A stretch of 64,000 nt of DNA from Acidimicrobiales bacterium (GTDB taxonomy: Bacteria; Actinomycetota; Acidimicrobiia; Acidimicrobiales; RAAP-2): positions 53,838 to 117,837 of the forward strand of contig JADMIJ010000002.1 of the NCBI GenBank assembly GCA_015478655.1, read 5' to 3'. Numbering within the stretch: the first letter of the stretch is position 1; every line of letters starts with the position of its first letter. Positions 1 through 8,108 of this stretch are shown in pieces. The notes under the pieces are model-generated. The model was not told the DNA's origin and did no database searches. It saw only the letters and a program-made list of their open reading frames with translations. Both the position numbers and the translations under genes were made by a program.

Positions 1-1
1 G

Positions 2-538
2 GACTATCCGTTGCTGGTGTCGGCCTTCGCGCCGGTGGCGGCCGCCCACCCCGAGGTGGCCCTGGTGATCGTCGGGAGTGACGGCTGGGGCGTCGAGCGC
101 TTCCTCGCCGCGGTCGAGTCCTCGCCTGCCCGATCGCGAATTGTGCGCCCGGGCTACCTCGGTGACCAGGCGCTGGCCGCCACGCTGCACAACGCGTCGG
201 TGCTGGCGTACCCGTCGGTGTACGAAGGGTTCGGGTTCCCCCCCCTCCAGGCCATGGCGGTTGGCGTACCGGTGGTGGCCACGGCGGCCGGTGCGGTACC
301 CGAAGTGGTGGGGGACGGCGCCCTCCTGGTGGCGCCGGGAGACGGCGAGGGCCTGGCCGGCGCCATCAGCCGCGTGCTCGACGGTGGCTCCGACATCGCC
401 GAACTGGTGGAACGTGGCCGGCGCCGGACCAGCGGTTTCACCTGGAATGCGTGCGCCGAGGGCCTGGCCGGGTTGTACCGGGAGGCCGCCGACGGCGTGT
501 CGGGGAATGTGCCCCCGTCGGTCGGGCGAGGGGGGTGA
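2..538 (+). CDS. Glycosyltransferase family 4-type (GT-B), 5' truncated by window
   Basis: The reading frame is open from the first bases, so only the C-terminal part (about 178 residues) is present and the start lies outside the window. It shows the nucleotide-sugar-binding half of a GT-B retaining glycosyltransferase: a VALVIVGSDGWG strand, then the E-x7-E region YEGFGFPPLQAMAVGVPVV, which binds the donor sugar nucleotide. It probably transfers a sugar from GDP- or UDP-sugar to a lipid-linked or nascent polysaccharide at the inner membrane face. The stop overlaps the GTG start of the next glycosyltransferase (GTGA), so the two are translationally coupled. Donor and acceptor cannot be told from sequence. 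Confidence 0.85.
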   Translation, partial: DYPLLVSAFAPVAAAHPEVALVIVGSDGWGVERFLAAVESSPARSRIVRPGYLGDQALAATLHNASVLAYPSVYEGFGFPPLQAMAVGVPVVATAAGAVPEVVGDGALLVAPGDGEGLAGAISRVLDGGSDIAELVERGRRRTSGFTWNACAEGLAGLYREAADGVSGNVPPSVGRGG

Positions 539-1650
539 GCCGCATCCGCCTGGTCATGATGGCCGAGCAGCTCCGTCGGCCGGCCTCCGGTGGGATTGGC
601 ACCTATGTCCGTGGCCTGGTGCAGGGCATCGACACCCTCGACGCAGAGAGCAAGCCCGAACTCGAGCTGGTGGCCAGCCGGCCCGCCGGTGGTGGGACGC
701 CCGACCTGCTCGGCTCGCTGGGCCATCCGGTGCGGAGCTCGCCGCTGCCCGGGCCCCTGCTGACCCGGGCCTGGGACCACGGGATCCTCAGGGCCCCTCG
801 AGGCTTCGACGTGGTGCATGCCACCTCGCTGTCCACCCTGCAGCCTGGCCGCGCCCAACTGGTGGCCACGGTGCATGATCTGCTGTGGCGGCGGGTCCCG
901 GACGCCTACCCGACGCGAGGACGGGCCTGGCACGAGGCGGCTCTTCGCCGCGCCTTGCGGCGCGCCGATCGATTCATCGTCCCGGCCGGGGTGGTTGCCG
1001 ACGACCTGGGGGAGGCCGGAGCCTCGCCGGAGGCCATCACCGTCATCCCCATGGGGTCCGATCACCTCCCGCCCCCGGACCTCGAGGCGGCCAGCGCCCT
1101 TCTCTCCAAGATGGGAGTCAACGGGCCCTTCCTCCTGAGCGTCGGCACCCTCGAGCCGCGCAAGAACCAGGCCCGGCTCATCGAGGCCTATCGACGCATC
1201 CGGGGTTCGCTGCCCGAGCCCTGGCCACTGGTGATGGTGGGCCCCAGCGGTTGGGGGCAGCGGGTGAGGCCCGAGGCCGGGGTGGTGCTGGCCGGCATGG
1301 TCTCACCATCGGAATTGTCGGCGCTCTACGCCATGGCCCGGCTGCTGGCCTATGTCCCGCTCATCGAGGGGTTCGGTATCCCCCCGGTCGAGGCCATGAC
1401 CTTCGGCGCGCCGGTGGTGGCCAGTCCGCTCCCGAGCACGGCGGGCGCGGCGTTCGAGGTGGATCCGCACGATGTCGAGTCGATCGCGGCCGCGCTGTTG
1501 CGGGTGGCCACCGACGAAGCCGAGCGTTCCCGCCTGCAATCACTCGGGCTGGACCGCTCCGCCGAGCTGACCTGGTCGGCGGTCGCCCGTCGGCATCTCG
1601 ACGTCTGGACCGAAGCCCTCGACGTCGCCGGGAGGTCGTCACATGGCTGA
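535..1650 (+). CDS. Glycosyltransferase family 4-type
   Basis: A protein of 371 residues if it starts at GTG 535, which overlaps the upstream stop as GTGA; the reading frame is open further upstream but that part reads as shadow of the previous gene. The N-terminal acceptor domain has a glycine-rich GGIGTYVRGL loop. The C-terminal half has the GTLEPRKNQARLIEAY strand-helix seen in GT4 mannosyltransferases and the E-x7-E motif EGFGIPPVEAM. The role inferred is a sugar transferase in surface polysaccharide or glycolipid assembly, probably using a GDP-sugar given the neighbouring GDP-sugar reductase. Its end overlaps the next gene by 8 bp, so the three glycosyltransferases form one operon. Confidence 0.88.
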   Translation: MSRIRLVMMAEQLRRPASGGIGTYVRGLVQGIDTLDAESKPELELVASRPAGGGTPDLLGSLGHPVRSSPLPGPLLTRAWDHGILRAPRGFDVVHATSLSTLQPGRAQLVATVHDLLWRRVPDAYPTRGRAWHEAALRRALRRADRFIVPAGVVADDLGEAGASPEAITVIPMGSDHLPPPDLEAASALLSKMGVNGPFLLSVGTLEPRKNQARLIEAYRRIRGSLPEPWPLVMVGPSGWGQRVRPEAGVVLAGMVSPSELSALYAMARLLAYVPLIEGFGIPPVEAMTFGAPVVASPLPSTAGAAFEVDPHDVESIAAALLRVATDEAERSRLQSLGLDRSAELTWSAVARRHLDVWTEALDVAGRSSHG

Positions 1651-2833
1651 CTCGAGACTGCGGCTGTCGGTCGATGTCACCGCAGTTCCTGACCGGCCGG
1701 TGGGCGCCGGTCAGTACACGCTCCAGTTGGTCGGGGCGTTGGGCGCCCGGTCCGATCTCGACCTGGTGCTGGTGTCCCGGCGATCCGACGGACCCCGGTG
1801 GAGCGCGGGCGCCCCAGGTGCTGCGGTGGTTTCCGGCGCACCCGCGTCGCGCCCGCTCCGACTGGCCTGGGAGCAGGTCCGCCTGCCAGGCATCCTGGCC
1901 CGCCAGGCCGTCGCCGTGCACCACGGCCCCCACTACACGATGCCCGAGCGCTCCTCGGTACCCGCCGTGGTCACCATCCACGACCTGAGCTTCTTCGAGA
2001 CCCCCCAGTGGCATGAGCGATCCAAGGCCCTCCTGTTCCGCCGGGCCATCACGGTGGCGGCCAGGCGGGCGGCGGCGGTCGTGTGCCCGAGCCAGGTCAC
2101 CGCGGGGGAGCTCATTCGGTGGTGCCAGGTTGACGCCGAGGTCTTCGTCGCTCCGCACGGGGTGGACACTCGGCGCTTCCGCACCACGGAGCCCCAGGAC
2201 GGAGCCGACGCCGGCGTGCTGAGCTTCATCGACCCGCGCCTCTCCGGCGGCCGTCCGTTCCTCCTGTTTGTGGGGACCCTCGAGCCCCGCAAGGACGTCC
2301 CCACCCTGGTGGGCGCGTTTGCCCGGATCGCCGGTCGCCATCCCGACGCCCTGTTGGTCCTGGCCGGAGGGGAGGGGTGGGGCGCAACGCAGGTCGAGCT
2401 GGCGGTGGAGGCCTCGGGGGTGGCTTCTCGCATCGTTCGCACCGGGTACGTCGTCGACGACGCGGTTCCGGCCCTGTTGCGGTCGGCGACGGCCGTTGTC
2501 TACCCGGCGCTCTATGAAGGGTTCGGTCTGCCCGCCCTCGAGGCGCTGGCCTGCGGGGCGCCGCTGGTCACCACGGCCGGGACGGCCATGGAGGAGGTGG
2601 CGGGGGATGCTGCGGTCCTGGTCGCTCCGGGTGACGGTGCCGGACTGGCTGATGCGATCGAGGCCCAGTTGGCCGGCCCCCCCAGCGGCTCCGCCGACGC
2701 CGAACGCCGCCGACGCGGTCTCCAGATCGTGTCCCGCCACACCTGGGAGCAGAGTGCCGACCGGCACATGGATGCATTCCGGCATGCCGCTCGCCGGCCC
2801 GCATCCCCCCGGGATGAAGGCTCCGGCCCGTAG
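1643..2833 (+). CDS. Glycosyltransferase family 4-type
   Basis: 396 residues starting at ATG 1643, overlapping the previous gene by 8 bp. It has the full two-domain GT-B pattern: an N-terminal GAGQYTLQLVGAL loop, a VTIHDLSFFETP segment typical of mannosyl/rhamnosyl transferases, GTLEPRKDVPTLVGAF at the start of the donor domain, and the E-x7-E motif YEGFGLPALEAL near residue 290. It resembles the two upstream proteins enough to suggest a series of transferases building one repeat unit. The downstream sugar-nucleotide reductase suggests deoxyhexose (rhamnose-type) donors, but specificity is inference. Confidence 0.88.
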   Translation: MADSRLRLSVDVTAVPDRPVGAGQYTLQLVGALGARSDLDLVLVSRRSDGPRWSAGAPGAAVVSGAPASRPLRLAWEQVRLPGILARQAVAVHHGPHYTMPERSSVPAVVTIHDLSFFETPQWHERSKALLFRRAITVAARRAAAVVCPSQVTAGELIRWCQVDAEVFVAPHGVDTRRFRTTEPQDGADAGVLSFIDPRLSGGRPFLLFVGTLEPRKDVPTLVGAFARIAGRHPDALLVLAGGEGWGATQVELAVEASGVASRIVRTGYVVDDAVPALLRSATAVVYPALYEGFGLPALEALACGAPLVTTAGTAMEEVAGDAAVLVAPGDGAGLADAIEAQLAGPPSGSADAERRRRGLQIVSRHTWEQSADRHMDAFRHAARRPASPRDEGSGP

Positions 2834-2837
2834 CCAG

Positions 2838-2843
2838 TAGGGT
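2838..2843 (+). promoter_or_regulatory. -10 hexamer TAGGGT for leaderless reductase gene
   Basis: TAGGGT ends 7 nt before the GTG start at 2851 and there is no Shine-Dalgarno sequence. This is the geometry of a leaderless transcript, so the reductase may be transcribed on its own as well as from the glycosyltransferase operon. Confidence 0.5.
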
Positions 2844-2850
2844 CACCGTC

Positions 2851-3750
2851 GTGCGTTCCCTCATCACCGGCGGCCGGGGCTTTGTGGGCGCCTGGCTCGC
2901 CGACCACCTGCGCAGCCTCGGCGACCACGTCGTCGCCATCGACCAGGAAGTGGACGTCACCGATCCCGCTGCCCTGTTGGCGGCGGTGTCCGAGGCGCAG
3001 CCCGACGCCGTCTACCACCTGGCCGCCCTGACCCACGTCGGGCAGTCGTGGGACGAGCCCCTCCGGGTGCTCGAGGTCAATGTCATCGGCACCGGTGCCG
3101 TTCTGGCCGCCGCCCGCGAGTGCGGCACCAACCCGCGGGTTCTGGTGACGAGCTCGGCCGAGGTCTACGGCGCCGTGACCGACCCGGACCGTCTGCCCCT
3201 GACGGAGGCATCGCCGACCGCACCCCTGACGCCCTACGCGGCGAGCAAACTCGCCGGAGAGGCCCTGGTGGCGCAGGCCTTCTTGGGACATTCGCAACAC
3301 GTCATCACCGTGCGACCGTTCAACCACATCGGGCCGGGCCAGACCCCCAACTTTGCCGTGCCGGCACTGGCCAAGCGGATCGTGGAAGCGGATCGGCGCG
3401 GTGCGTCGACCATCCCCGTGGGCAACTTGTCGGCTCGGCGGGACTTCACCGACGTGCGGGATGTGGTGCGGGCCTACCGACTGCTGATCGAGTCGGGGCA
3501 GCCGGGGGAGGTCTACAACGTCTGTTCGGGGCAGGACGTCGAGATCAGGGAGATCGCCGACCGCCTGCTTCGCCTGGCCGGCACGTCGCTCGAATTCGAC
3601 ACCGATCCCACGTTGGTCAGGCCGGTGGAGGTTCCGGTGCTGCGAGGTGATCCCGGTCGGCTGATCCAGGCGACCGGATGGAAACCGGAGATCGGGTTGG
3701 AGGACACCTTGGCCGACGTACTGGCGTACTGGCGCGAGCGAACCGAGTGA
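2851..3750 (+). CDS. GDP-4-keto-6-deoxy-D-mannose reductase-like (extended SDR)
   Basis: 299 residues, GTG start. It is an extended short-chain dehydrogenase/reductase: the NAD(P) motif TGGRGFVG is at the N terminus, the catalytic Ser lies in TSSAEVYG, and the catalytic Tyr/Lys pair in YAASK. The sequence RPFNHIGPGQ after the active site is characteristic of Rmd-type reductases, which make GDP-D-rhamnose from the product of GDP-mannose 4,6-dehydratase. A GDP-mannose dehydratase (Gmd) is an alternative, but the length (about 300 rather than 340-370 residues) favours the reductase. It follows three glycosyltransferases on the same strand, so it probably supplies their donor. No gmd is in the window. 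Confidence 0.75.
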   Translation: MRSLITGGRGFVGAWLADHLRSLGDHVVAIDQEVDVTDPAALLAAVSEAQPDAVYHLAALTHVGQSWDEPLRVLEVNVIGTGAVLAAARECGTNPRVLVTSSAEVYGAVTDPDRLPLTEASPTAPLTPYAASKLAGEALVAQAFLGHSQHVITVRPFNHIGPGQTPNFAVPALAKRIVEADRRGASTIPVGNLSARRDFTDVRDVVRAYRLLIESGQPGEVYNVCSGQDVEIREIADRLLRLAGTSLEFDTDPTLVRPVEVPVLRGDPGRLIQATGWKPEIGLEDTLADVLAYWRERTE

Positions 3751-3872
3751 GAGGCCCTGCCACTCCTCAGGAGCGGTGGCCCTGTCGTGCGCCGTCTGTC
3801 GTGCGGCTCGGGCGGGAAGAGTCGTGGGGGCGGAGTCGTGGAGTGGAGTCCAGCCCGTCACCTCCGACTACT

Positions 3873-3903
3873 CCCAGACGTCAAGAAACCCAGACGTCAA
3901 GAA
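3873..3903. repeat. 15-nt tandem direct repeat
   Basis: The 15-mer cccagacgtcaagaa occurs twice, at 3873-3887 and 3889-3903, separated by one base. The second copy runs into the left arm of the terminator hairpin. It may have arisen by slippage; no function is visible. Confidence 0.7.
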
Positions 3904-3929
3904 CGGCCCGCAGTGAGCGGGCCGTTCTT
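3899..3929. terminator. Bidirectional-type hairpin terminator
   Basis: A perfect 13-bp inverted repeat (arms 3899-3911 and 3917-3929) closes a 5-nt loop (agtga). The arms read aagaacggcccgc and its complement, so a GC-rich core is flanked by A/T at the outer end in both directions. It lies between the 3' end of the plus-strand reductase gene and the 3' end of the minus-strand coiled-coil gene and can serve both convergent transcripts. Confidence 0.8.
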
Positions 3930-4010
3930 GGTTGGACGAGATGGATCGGCTGAACCGGCGGTCATGCCGGACCGATCCTGCCGACGAATCGCCGGCGTCG
4001 AGTCAGACGG

Positions 4011-4427
4011 TCAGGCTGCGACCGTCGGGATCAGGGTGCGAAGCTGGGTGCGGGCTTCCTTGGCCTGAGCGTGAGCCTGTCGGGCCAGGTCGCGGGCCTG
4101 GGTGGGAAGACGGTCCTCGAAGGGGGCGACGGCTGTCTCCAACCGCTCAACGATCTCCTCGAAACGCTCCACCAGTCCCACGAGGGTGGTGTCGACGGTG
4201 TGGAGGGCCCCGCTCAGATCGCTGCGCACCGAATTGACCCGGTCCTCGATGTTGGCCTTGGGGTCGGCGAGGCGCTTGAGCAGCTCTTGGCGCTGCACCT
4301 GGACCTGCTGGAAGCCGAGAACGCCGGCTCCGATGACCACGTAGGTGGCGTCCTTGGCGACGTCGGCAATGTCCTTGGCCGCCTTGCTGAGGTCGGTGTT
4401 GATCTCTGGCATCTTGATCTCTGGCAT
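4011..4427 (-). CDS. Small coiled-coil protein, HbhA/phasin-like
   Basis: 138 residues. The ATG at 4427 is preceded by a strong ribosome binding site (AAGGAG), which decides the start. The protein begins with two tandem MPEIKMPEI-type segments, has a short hydrophobic stretch (about residues 20-37, ATYVVIGAGVLGFQ), and then a long amphipathic helix rich in Glu, Arg, Ala and Gln, ending in an Ala/Gln/Arg-rich tail. This layout resembles mycobacterial heparin-binding haemagglutinin and polyhydroxyalkanoate phasins, which coat surfaces or lipid granules; no enzyme motif is present. It stands alone with its own promoter (4538-4566) and shares a terminator with the preceding operon. The function is not established from sequence. 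Confidence 0.72.
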   Translation of the reverse strand: MPEIKMPEINTDLSKAAKDIADVAKDATYVVIGAGVLGFQQVQVQRQELLKRLADPKANIEDRVNSVRSDLSGALHTVDTTLVGLVERFEEIVERLETAVAPFEDRLPTQARDLARQAHAQAKEARTQLRTLIPTVAA

Positions 4428-4537
4428 GGTGTTCTCCTTCATGTGGGTGACGAGTACTTCGCTGGGATGCGACCGACGAGGCGTCGAACCGTCGCAGTGT
4501 GATTGACACCACGGCGGGCCGTTTCCCGATGGGTGCA

Positions 4538-4566
4538 AGTGTATACACCAAGATAAACATTTGCAA
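4538..4566 (-). promoter_or_regulatory. Near-consensus sigma-70-type promoter of the coiled-coil gene
   Basis: On the minus strand TTGCAA (4566-4561) and TACACT (4543-4538) are separated by exactly 17 nt, in an AT-rich patch unusual for this genome. Transcription would begin near 4531, giving a leader of about 100 nt before the RBS and the ATG at 4427. This is the best -35/-10 pair I see in the window and suggests abundant expression. Confidence 0.65.
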
Positions 4567-4652
4567 GCACACGCCGACGATTTGTTATTTTGCCCCTTAT
4601 GAGCAGGGAAGACACCCCGGGAGGGTCTCGGCCCGATAGCCTCTGATCCCTG

Positions 4653-7600
4653 ATGGAAACACTGGCACCGCCGGTTGTCGCCGTCGTCGTCGCCCACGAT
4701 CCGGGTCCGTGGTTCGAGGAGACGCTGACTTCACTCGCATCGCAGGACTATGCGGAGCTCTCCGTTCTGGTCCTCGATTCTGGCAGCGGCGACGACCTGA
4801 CCGCTCGCGTGGCCGCCGTGCTGCCCTCGGCCTACGTACGCCGTTTCGTGGAGAATCGTGGGTTCGGGACCACCATCAACGAGGTTCGCTCGATGGTCGA
4901 GGGTGCGGACTACTTCCTGTTGTGCCACGACGACGTGGCCCTGTTCCCCGATGCCGTCCATTTGATGGTGGAAGAGGCCTTCCGCTCGAACGCCGGCATC
5001 GTCTCTCCGAAGGTGGTGAGCTGGGACGACCCTGAGCGCTTGATCCACGTGGGAATGACGGTGGACAAGGGGGGCTCGGTCACGGACCGGGTGCAGCCCA
5101 ACGAGATCGACCACGGTCAGCACGACGCGGTTCGCGACGTCTTCGTGGCGCCGGGAGGCTCGACGCTGGTCCGGGCCGACCTGTTCGAGGAGCTCGGGGG
5201 CTTTGATGCCGCCATCGTGGCCATGGGTGAGGACCTTGACCTGTGCTGGCGCGCCCAGGTGGCCGGGGCCCGCATCATCGTCGCCCCCGATGCTCGGGTC
5301 CGCCACCTCGAGGAGCTCGCCGGCGGTGCCCGAGTCATCGACGAGTCGCTGGTGACAGCCGGTTCGGGCAACTCGTCGAGGTACCCGATCACCCTCCAGG
5401 AGCTCCAGCGTCGCCACGAGCTGCTGGCCGTGTTCAAGTGCTACGGGCCCTTCCATCTTCTACGGGTGTTGCCCCAGATCGTGATCCTGGCCATCGGTGA
5501 GGTGGTCGTCGCCGAGTTGGCGGGCAACCGGGCCCGGGCCCGGGCGGTGACGCGGGCCTGGAAGTGGAATATCGGGCGCCTGGGGGTGGTCCGTCGCCAG
5601 CGCAAGGAACTGAAGGGCCTGCGCCGACTGGGCGACAAGGAGATCCGCCTCCTCCAGGTGGGGGGCAGCGCCAGGCTCTCCGCCTACGGCCGCCGGGTCT
5701 TCCAGCAGGGGTTCCACGGTGCCCATGCTCATGAGATGGCCGTGGCCGAAGAGGCCGGCCTTTTGGAAGCCGATCGATCGAATGGTTCGATCGGTGAGGG
5801 CGCTTCCGTGGTCGGAGCGGCGGCCCATACGGCGACGTCCGGTCAGGCTCCGGCCGTCTCGGAGCAGGGCTGGATCCCCGGGCGGGTGCGGACCACGGTG
5901 TGGCTGGTGGCGACAGCGGTGGTGCTGATCGGAACCAGGGGGGTCATCACCGGGCACCTCCCGGCCGTCGGCCAGTTCACCCCCTTTCCGAGCTGGTCCT
6001 CGACGTTGTCCCAGTTCGCCACCGGTTGGCACCCATCGGGCGTGGGAACCACCGCGCCGGCCACCCCTGCCCTTGCCCTCGCCGGCGTGGTCGGAACGGT
6101 GCTGCTGGGCGCCATGGGCCTGGCGCAGAAGGTGATGATCTTCGGTTGCGTGCCCCTGGGGGCGTGGGGCGTCGTGAGGCTGTTGCGCCCGTTCGGCTCC
6201 CAGCGCGCCTCGTTGGTGGCCGGCTTGGCCTATCTGGCCATGGCCCTGCCCTACAACGCCCTGGCCCTGGGGCGGTGGGGTGCCCTGGTCGTCTACGCCG
6301 GAGGTCCCTGGGTCCTGGCGCTCTTGTTTCGGGCCACCGACACGGACCCGTACACCCGAGCCCACCTGCCCGTGCCCACGGCGTCGACTGCGGTCCTCCA
6401 CGCCGGCCTCGCACCCGAGGCCCCGCCATCGGCGCTCCGCCGATTCTCGGCCTGGACCCTGCGGCACGGCCGGGTACGAAACGTGGTGGCCCTCGGGCTC
6501 CTCGAAGCCGTCCTTGTCTCCTTCGTTCCGGCGGCAGCCATCGTGGTCCTCCTGGTGGTCTTGGCGCTGGTGCTCTCCTCGTTCGTCTATGGAGACTGGC
6601 GGTCCACACGGAAGGCACTCACGTTGGCCGTCGGCTCGACCCTGGTCGCCGCCGCCATCTGCCTGCCCTGGGTGATCGGGGTGCTGTCGGCTGGCCGCGG
6701 GGCCGTCGCCGTCTTCGGTGTGCCGACTCCTGCGTCGGGCGCGGCGTCGTGGGGATCCCTCCTACGCTTCGCCGTCGGCCCCATCGGCAGTTCGCCCCTG
6801 GCCTGGGGATTCGCCGTGGCGGCGGTGGTGCCGCTGGCCCTGGCCCGCGGGGCAAGGTTTCGCTGGGCGGGCCGATTCTGGTCGATCGCGCTCGTGTGCT
6901 GGCTGCTGGCCTGGGCCATCGGGCGTGGATGGACCGGCAGCCTGGCCATCGACCCGCTGGTCCTGCTCGGACCGGCTGCCGTGTCAATCTCCGCCGCCAT
7001 CGGGCTCGGTGTCACCGCCTTCGAGGAGGACCTGCGGGCCGCGGACTTCGGGTGGCGGCAGCTGGTGACCGTGATGGCCACCGCCGCCGTGGTGCTCGGG
7101 GCCGCCCCGACGCTGGTGGCCGCGCTGCCCGGTCGGTGGAATCTTCCCCTCAACGACTTCAGCCAGTCGGTGGCCTGGATGCACTCGAAGCCGGCAGCCG
7201 GGTCATTTCGGGTTCTGTGGCTCGGGGATACACGATCCCTCAATCTGGGTTCGTGGAGCGCGGGAGACGGATTGGCCTACGCCACTTCGGTGGACGGTGC
7301 CCCGGATGCCCGGTGGCTGTGGAATGCGGCCGGACCGGGCCCGGCGGCAGGTCTGGTGGCGGCGGTCAATCTGGCCCGAACCGATCGGACGGACCAGTTG
7401 GGTCGGATGCTGGCTCCGGCCGGGGTGCTCTACGTGGCGCTCGTGACCTCACTGGCACCGGAGATCACCGGTGAGCAGAGTCCGGAGGCGTACCCGGTGC
7501 CACCGGATCTGGCCCCGGCGCTCGGTCATCAACTCGATCTCACTCCGGTGGTGTCGGGCACTGGCATCACCGTCTACGCCAATGCCGCCTCGATCCCGTT

Positions 7601-8108
7601 GCGCGCCGAGGTGGCCGCGGGCAAGAGCGCGGGGGCATCCGGAGCCGGCACCGGGATGCTGAGTGGTCCTCCCGGGTCGGCCGTCGTCCCTAGGGCCGTG
7701 CCCGTGCTTCCGGGTCCGGCGGCGTCACGCTCGTTCACCGGTCCGCTGTCGGCGGGCACGGTGCTGGCGGCGTTGGCCCCGGCCGGTCGATGGAGCCTGA
7801 CCACTCACACCGGCGCCCAGGCGAGCCGGTCGCCGTCGTTCGGATGGGCGGCCCGCTTCCGGGTGACGGCACCGGGGGTCAGCACGTTGCGCTTCGACGG
7901 TGGGGTGGTGCCTCCGGCAGCCTTGCTGTTCTCGCTCGTGGTGTGGCTGGCGGCGGTCGTCTTCCTGCTGGGCGGGCGCCTGGGTGGTCCATGGCAGCGG
8001 GTACGGATCCACCGGCGACGAACCGGTGCGGGCGGTCGTGATGGCGGTGCCGGATCGCCGGCGGAACGGCTCGAGGCGGGAGGGGCGGCATGGGAGGCAA
8101 GGCTGTGA
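4653..8108 (+). CDS. Giant family 2 glycosyltransferase fused to polytopic membrane domain
   Basis: 1151 residues. Residues 1 to about 290 are a GT-A family 2 glycosyltransferase: an N-terminal VVAVVVAHDPGPWFEETL strand, the metal-binding HDD in LLCHDDVALFP, and GEDLDLCWRAQVAGARI as the acceptor-side ED motif. After a basic linker, residues from about 410 onward hold many hydrophobic segments, with extracellular loops and a final transmembrane helix near residue 1110 (LFSLVVWLAAVVFLLGG). Proteins of this design occur next to DUF5719 proteins in many actinobacteria and are thought to act in envelope glycan synthesis; substrate unknown. The stop lies inside the start region of the DUF5719 gene, so the two are co-translated. 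A TAGCCT hexamer lies 10 nt before the ATG. Confidence 0.85.
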   Translation: METLAPPVVAVVVAHDPGPWFEETLTSLASQDYAELSVLVLDSGSGDDLTARVAAVLPSAYVRRFVENRGFGTTINEVRSMVEGADYFLLCHDDVALFPDAVHLMVEEAFRSNAGIVSPKVVSWDDPERLIHVGMTVDKGGSVTDRVQPNEIDHGQHDAVRDVFVAPGGSTLVRADLFEELGGFDAAIVAMGEDLDLCWRAQVAGARIIVAPDARVRHLEELAGGARVIDESLVTAGSGNSSRYPITLQELQRRHELLAVFKCYGPFHLLRVLPQIVILAIGEVVVAELAGNRARARAVTRAWKWNIGRLGVVRRQRKELKGLRRLGDKEIRLLQVGGSARLSAYGRRVFQQGFHGAHAHEMAVAEEAGLLEADRSNGSIGEGASVVGAAAHTATSGQAPAVSEQGWIPGRVRTTVWLVATAVVLIGTRGVITGHLPAVGQFTPFPSWSSTLSQFATGWHPSGVGTTAPATPALALAGVVGTVLLGAMGLAQKVMIFGCVPLGAWGVVRLLRPFGSQRASLVAGLAYLAMALPYNALALGRWGALVVYAGGPWVLALLFRATDTDPYTRAHLPVPTASTAVLHAGLAPEAPPSALRRFSAWTLRHGRVRNVVALGLLEAVLVSFVPAAAIVVLLVVLALVLSSFVYGDWRSTRKALTLAVGSTLVAAAICLPWVIGVLSAGRGAVAVFGVPTPASGAASWGSLLRFAVGPIGSSPLAWGFAVAAVVPLALARGARFRWAGRFWSIALVCWLLAWAIGRGWTGSLAIDPLVLLGPAAVSISAAIGLGVTAFEEDLRAADFGWRQLVTVMATAAVVLGAAPTLVAALPGRWNLPLNDFSQSVAWMHSKPAAGSFRVLWLGDTRSLNLGSWSAGDGLAYATSVDGAPDARWLWNAAGPGPAAGLVAAVNLARTDRTDQLGRMLAPAGVLYVALVTSLAPEITGEQSPEAYPVPPDLAPALGHQLDLTPVVSGTGITVYANAASIPLRAEVAAGKSAGASGAGTGMLSGPPGSAVVPRAVPVLPGPAASRSFTGPLSAGTVLAALAPAGRWSLTTHTGAQASRSPSFGWAARFRVTAPGVSTLRFDGGVVPPAALLFSLVVWLAAVVFLLGGRLGGPWQRVRIHRRRTGAGGRDGGAGSPAERLEAGGAAWEARL

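Noticed and set aside
3873..3903. Start of a CRISPR-like repeat array
   Set aside because: Only two copies with a 1-nt gap, no spacers and no cas genes.
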